Shown: positions 50,794 through 54,233 of the stretch, one piece after another
Numbering within the stretch: the first letter of the stretch is position 1
Layout of the letters: each line of letters starts with the position of its first letter
Assembly (NCBI GenBank): GCA_031555145.1
Contig: JAVBUR010000045.1
Span: forward strand, 1-54,233
Reading direction: 5' to 3'
Length of the DNA: 54,233 nt
Source of the DNA: JAJDIA01 sp031555145
Lineage (GTDB): Bacteria; Bacteroidota; Bacteroidia; Bacteroidales; Tannerellaceae
Notes under the pieces: generated by a model
The model's input: the letters and a program-made list of their open reading frames with translations, nothing else
Told to the model about the DNA's origin: nothing
Database searches by the model: none
Position numbers and translations under genes: made by a program

Positions 50794-53700
50794 ATGAGCG
50801 TTACGCCTAAAATATCGTCGTTCAGCATTATCATCAGCTTCCTGTGTGTGGCGCTGGCGGGTCTTTTCTTTATCCCGCTGCTACCCATCAAGTTGTCGCC
50901 GTCGCGCACGCTGCCGCAGTTGTATATCAGCTACAATATGCCGGGCAACTCAGCGCGGGTGATCGAGATGGAAGTGACCTCCCGCCTCGAATCCATGCTG
51001 GCGCGTATCAAGGGTACGAAGAAGATCAGTTCTACTTCAGGTAACGGATGGGGATCGATCACGGTCGAACTCGACAAGCATACCAATATCGACGCCGCCC
51101 GCTTCGAGGCTTCCACCATCATCCGGCAGACCTGGCCCAGCCTGCCCGACGGGCTGAGTTATCCCATCCTGGAGATGAGCCGGCCGGACGACGAAGGTGA
51201 GTCGCGCCCCTTTATGAGTTATACGCTGAATGCCGCCGCGACTCCAATCTTCATCCAGCGTTTTGCCGAAGACCAGATCAAGCCGCGGCTGGCAAGTATC
51301 CCCGGCATCTACCGCATCGACGTGAGCGGCGCCACCCCCATGGAGTGGCGGTTGGAATACGACAGCCGGCAACTGACACTGCTTGGTGTATCGCTCTCCG
51401 GCATACAGACCGCTATCTCCCAATTCTACCATAAGGAATTCCTCGGTATAGCTGACTCGGGTAACGAAGAAGGCGAATGGATACGCCTGGCACTGATCCC
51501 GGAAGCGGGCAAAGAAGGGTTCGACCCGTCGCTCATCCAGGTGACCGGCAACGACGGTAAACAGATCCGGCTGGATCAACTGCTCACCGTGACCCGCCAG
51601 GAAGAGGCCCCCCGCAACTACTACCGCATCAACGGACTCAACTCGATCTACCTCACCATCCGGGCGGAAGATATGGCCAACCAGCTCGAACTGGCCCGCA
51701 AAGTAAAGACGGAGATGGAGCATATCCGTTCCCTGCTACCGGCCGGTTATGAGATGCATACGCGTTACGATGCCACGGAATACATCCAGGCGGAGTTGGA
51801 CAAGATCTATCTGCGTACGGGGCTGACCGTGCTGATCCTCTTGCTATTTGTCGCATTGATCACCCGTAATATCCGCTACCTGTTCCTGATCAGTGCAAGT
51901 ATTGCTGTCAATCTAGGTATCGCATTTATCCTCTATTACCTGCTACGGTTGGAGATACAACTCTATTCACTGGCGGGGATCACCATATCGATCAGCCTCA
52001 TCATCGACAATACGATCGTGATGACCGACCATATCCGAAACCGCCACAACCGCCAGGCCTTCCTGGCGATCCTGACGGCCACGGTTACGACCATCGGCGC
52101 CCTGGTCATTATCTTCTTCCTCGATGAAAAGATACGGCTCAACCTGCAGGACTTTGCCGCGGTGGTGATTATCAACCTCGGCGTATCGCTGTTTGTGGCG
52201 CTCTTCCTCGTGCCTGCATTGATTGATAAGATGGGACTTCTCAACCTGAAGCAAGCCGACAAGCCAACCCGCCCGGTGCGGTATCCCCGCCTGAAACGGT
52301 TTATCCGGCGCTATCCGGTGTGGTTCACGCGTTATTACGAGCGGCAGATCCGTTTCTTCGTCCGCTTTCGCGTACCTGCCTGCCTGCTACTGATAGTACT
52401 CTTCGGCCTGCCGGTATTTATGCTTCCCGATAAGATTGAGGTCGAAAAGATGACGGAAGAAGCGTACGCTGCCGTCTACGCCCAAGCGACCACCTCGGAA
52501 AAGATCAAGATGACGGCGACGGGATGGTACAACAAGATCGTCTCCAGTGAAACCTATAGGGAGAAGGTCAAACCCGTAGTCGACAAGGGACTGGGCGGCA
52601 CCCTCCGCCTCTTTGTGCAGAAGGTGTATGCCGGCAGTTACTTCACCCGTAACGACCAGGTAGTACTGACTGTGACCGCCTCGATGCCAAACGGAACGAC
52701 GCTCGACCAGATGAACCACCTTATCCGGCGGATGGAGTCATACCTTACCTCATACAAAGAGATCAAGCAGTTCCAGACCAATATCTTCAGCGCTCGCCAG
52801 GCAACGATCTCTATCTATTTCACGCGCGAAAGTGAGCGGAGCGGATTCCCTTATACACTGAAAAGCCGGATTATCAGCAAAGCGCTCGAACTCGGCGGCG
52901 GTAGCTGGGGCGTGTGGGGCTTGCAGGACCAGGGTTTCAGCAACGACGTACGCGAAAGCGCCGGTTCCTTCCGCATCCAGATGTATGGCTACAACTACGA
53001 CGAGCTGTTCCAATGGGCCGAAGTACTCAAAGCCAAGTTGCTCTCCCACCGACGTATCAAGGATGTACTGATTAACTCCGAATTCTCATGGTATAAAGAC
53101 GACTACCAGGAGTTCTATTTCAACCTCAACAAAGCCCGTATGGCGCAGGAGAATATCCAGCCTTATGAACTGTTTGCCTCCCTCCGTCCGGTATTCGGGA
53201 AAGACATCGCAACCGGGTCGATCGTGGTCGATAACGAGACGGAACGCCTCAAACTGACCTCCCGGCAGTCGCACGAATATGATATCTGGAGCATGCAGTA
53301 TGTGCCCCAGCTGATCAAAGACAAACAGTATAAGTTGACCGAACTGGCCACCGTCGAGAAAGGGCAGATGCCGCAGAAAGTGGCCAAGGAAAACCAACAA
53401 TACCGCCTCTGCCTGCAATACGAATACATCGGCGCTTCCAACCAGGGTAATAAAATCCAGGAACGCAACCTGAAAGAAATCAACGCCCTGCTGCCGATGG
53501 GCTACAGCGCCGAATCGGAAAGCTCGTGGTACTCCTGGGGAAAGAAAGACAATAAGCAATACCTGCTGTTATTGCTGGTGATCGCAATCATTTTCGTGAC
53601 CACCAGTATCCTGTTCAACTCGTTGAAGCAACCGCTTGCGGTGATCTTTGTAATCCCGATCTCGTATATCGGCGTCTTCCTGACGTTCTTCTGGTTCAAG

Positions 53701-54060
53701 CTGAACTTCGACCAGGGAGGGTTTGCGTCCTTTGTGTTGCTGTGCGGCGTGACGGTCAATGCCAGTATCTATGTACTGAACGAATACAATGTGTTACGCG
53801 AAAGCCATCCGACCATGCCTCCCCTCCGCCTCTACCTCAAGGCCTGGAATGCCAAGATAACACCCATCTTCCTGACGGTAGTCTCCACCATCCTGGGCTT
53901 TATCCCCTTTATGGTCGGCACGGCGAAGGAAGCCTTCTGGTTTCCCTTGGCAGCCGGCACCATCGGCGGATTAAGCATGTCCGTCATCGGCATCTTCTTC
54001 TTCCTTCCCATCTTTGCCCTCAACAAAAAATCCGTCCTTCCCCCAAAAAAGAAAAAATAG
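50794..54060 (+). CDS. RND efflux permease 2
   Basis: A 1088-residue second pump of the same superfamily, only distantly similar to permease 1. FSIIISFLCVALAGLFFIPLLPIKLSPSRTLPQLYISYNMPGNSARVIEMEV starts it; TM4 reads SLAGITISISLIIDNTIVMTDHIRNR (about 390-415) with D-N at the AcrB DD position, and TM10 reads VLLCGVTVNASIYVLNEYN with Asn at the Lys940 position. The periplasmic loop between TM7 and TM8 is longer than in permease 1. The C-terminus is strongly basic (LPPKKKK). Adaptor-RND-TolC-RND suggests a heteromeric pump, like MdtBC, or two pumps sharing partners. Confidence 0.9.
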   Translation: MSVTPKISSFSIIISFLCVALAGLFFIPLLPIKLSPSRTLPQLYISYNMPGNSARVIEMEVTSRLESMLARIKGTKKISSTSGNGWGSITVELDKHTNIDAARFEASTIIRQTWPSLPDGLSYPILEMSRPDDEGESRPFMSYTLNAAATPIFIQRFAEDQIKPRLASIPGIYRIDVSGATPMEWRLEYDSRQLTLLGVSLSGIQTAISQFYHKEFLGIADSGNEEGEWIRLALIPEAGKEGFDPSLIQVTGNDGKQIRLDQLLTVTRQEEAPRNYYRINGLNSIYLTIRAEDMANQLELARKVKTEMEHIRSLLPAGYEMHTRYDATEYIQAELDKIYLRTGLTVLILLLFVALITRNIRYLFLISASIAVNLGIAFILYYLLRLEIQLYSLAGITISISLIIDNTIVMTDHIRNRHNRQAFLAILTATVTTIGALVIIFFLDEKIRLNLQDFAAVVIINLGVSLFVALFLVPALIDKMGLLNLKQADKPTRPVRYPRLKRFIRRYPVWFTRYYERQIRFFVRFRVPACLLLIVLFGLPVFMLPDKIEVEKMTEEAYAAVYAQATTSEKIKMTATGWYNKIVSSETYREKVKPVVDKGLGGTLRLFVQKVYAGSYFTRNDQVVLTVTASMPNGTTLDQMNHLIRRMESYLTSYKEIKQFQTNIFSARQATISIYFTRESERSGFPYTLKSRIISKALELGGGSWGVWGLQDQGFSNDVRESAGSFRIQMYGYNYDELFQWAEVLKAKLLSHRRIKDVLINSEFSWYKDDYQEFYFNLNKARMAQENIQPYELFASLRPVFGKDIATGSIVVDNETERLKLTSRQSHEYDIWSMQYVPQLIKDKQYKLTELATVEKGQMPQKVAKENQQYRLCLQYEYIGASNQGNKIQERNLKEINALLPMGYSAESESSWYSWGKKDNKQYLLLLLVIAIIFVTTSILFNSLKQPLAVIFVIPISYIGVFLTFFWFKLNFDQGGFASFVLLCGVTVNASIYVLNEYNVLRESHPTMPPLRLYLKAWNAKITPIFLTVVSTILGFIPFMVGTAKEAFWFPLAAGTIGGLSMSVIGIFFFLPIFALNKKSVLPPKKKK

Positions 54061-54074
54061 GCGGCACCTTCCTT

Positions 54075-54205
54075 GAAAGCGCCGCGCTTTCAATATCAAC
54101 GAAATTTGAAAGTGCGACAGAGGCCTTAGGCCTACGGCCTCGGGGTATGCCCGGTCACGGGCATCGGATTCGTAGCCAGGGGTGCAGGCGAAGCCAAACC
54201 CCTGG
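54075..54205. repeat. Palindrome cluster after the efflux operon
   Basis: Several hairpins follow the last stop: GAAAGCG/CGCTTTC (54075-54091, loop 3, a possible weak terminator); GAGGCCTTAGGCCTACGGCCTC (54119-54140, nested); ATGCCCG/CGGGCAT (54147-54164, loop 4); CCAGGGGT/ACCCCTGG (54176-54205, loop 14). The series of short perfect stems looks like a dispersed intergenic element of Bacteroidetes, and not a coding region. The window ends 28 bp later. Confidence 0.6.
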
Positions 54206-54233
54206 TTAAGGCAATCCCCCCAAATATCATGCG

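Overview
The window looks like a chromosomal segment of a gut-type Bacteroidales, most likely Parabacteroides or a close relative. The order is well supported; the genus is a guess. Reasons: promoters carry the Bacteroidetes -7 box TAnnTTTG instead of sigma70 boxes and Shine-Dalgarno sites are mostly missing; the protein families are typical of the group (HU-like protein with a winged-helix tail, Bacteroidales-type HipB/HipA, carboxypeptidase-regulatory-domain TonB receptor, DUF3244 and DUF4932 proteins, 6-bladed propeller lipoprotein).

Region 1 (1-18.3 kb, almost all minus strand) is a surface-polysaccharide locus ending beside a tRNA-Leu. Reading in the direction of transcription: UDP-GlcNAc 2-epimerase (wecB), a hipB antitoxin with a broken hipA, a fragment of a second wecB copy, an HU-like regulator preceded by a 106-bp near-perfect palindrome, a nucleotide-sugar dehydrogenase, an FkbM methyltransferase, one plus-strand gene, and then an AT-rich block of glycosyltransferases with a Wzx flippase, closing with a YfhO-type membrane protein. 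Epimerase plus dehydrogenase point to an aminosugar uronic acid in the glycan. No initiating sugar-phosphate transferase, no recognisable Wzy polymerase and no NusG-like UpxY are in the window.

Region 2 (18.3-32.7 kb) is core and housekeeping: two FtsX-like ABC permeases, a PIG-L deacetylase diverging from a maltose-type O-acetyltransferase, a TonB-dependent receptor, a PNPOx-like protein, a GH3-like adenylating enzyme diverging from a phosphofructokinase, an acyl-CoA synthetase with an XRE-cupin regulator, and rpsO diverging from typA/bipA.

Region 3 (32.7-45.1 kb) is mixed: a lipoprotein/TPR/transmembrane/HTH protein next to a secreted DUF3244 protein; a tight GntR - slipin - DUF4932 metalloprotease - signal peptidase I run; about 700 bp of gene debris including a decayed copy of the HTH end of the TPR protein; a BNR-type secreted protein, a propeller lipoprotein and an alginate-lyase-family lipoprotein; and an AAA/DUF4143 ATPase.

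Region 4 (45.1-54.1 kb) is a four-gene efflux operon: lipoprotein adaptor, RND permease, TolC-type outer-membrane factor, second RND permease, ending in palindromic intergenic sequence.

The most unusual stretch is 13.9-17.2 kb: a toxin-antitoxin remnant sitting between two versions of the wecB 3' end, beside the long palindrome that would form the whole start of the regulator's leader RNA, and a second spacer crowded with inverted repeats.
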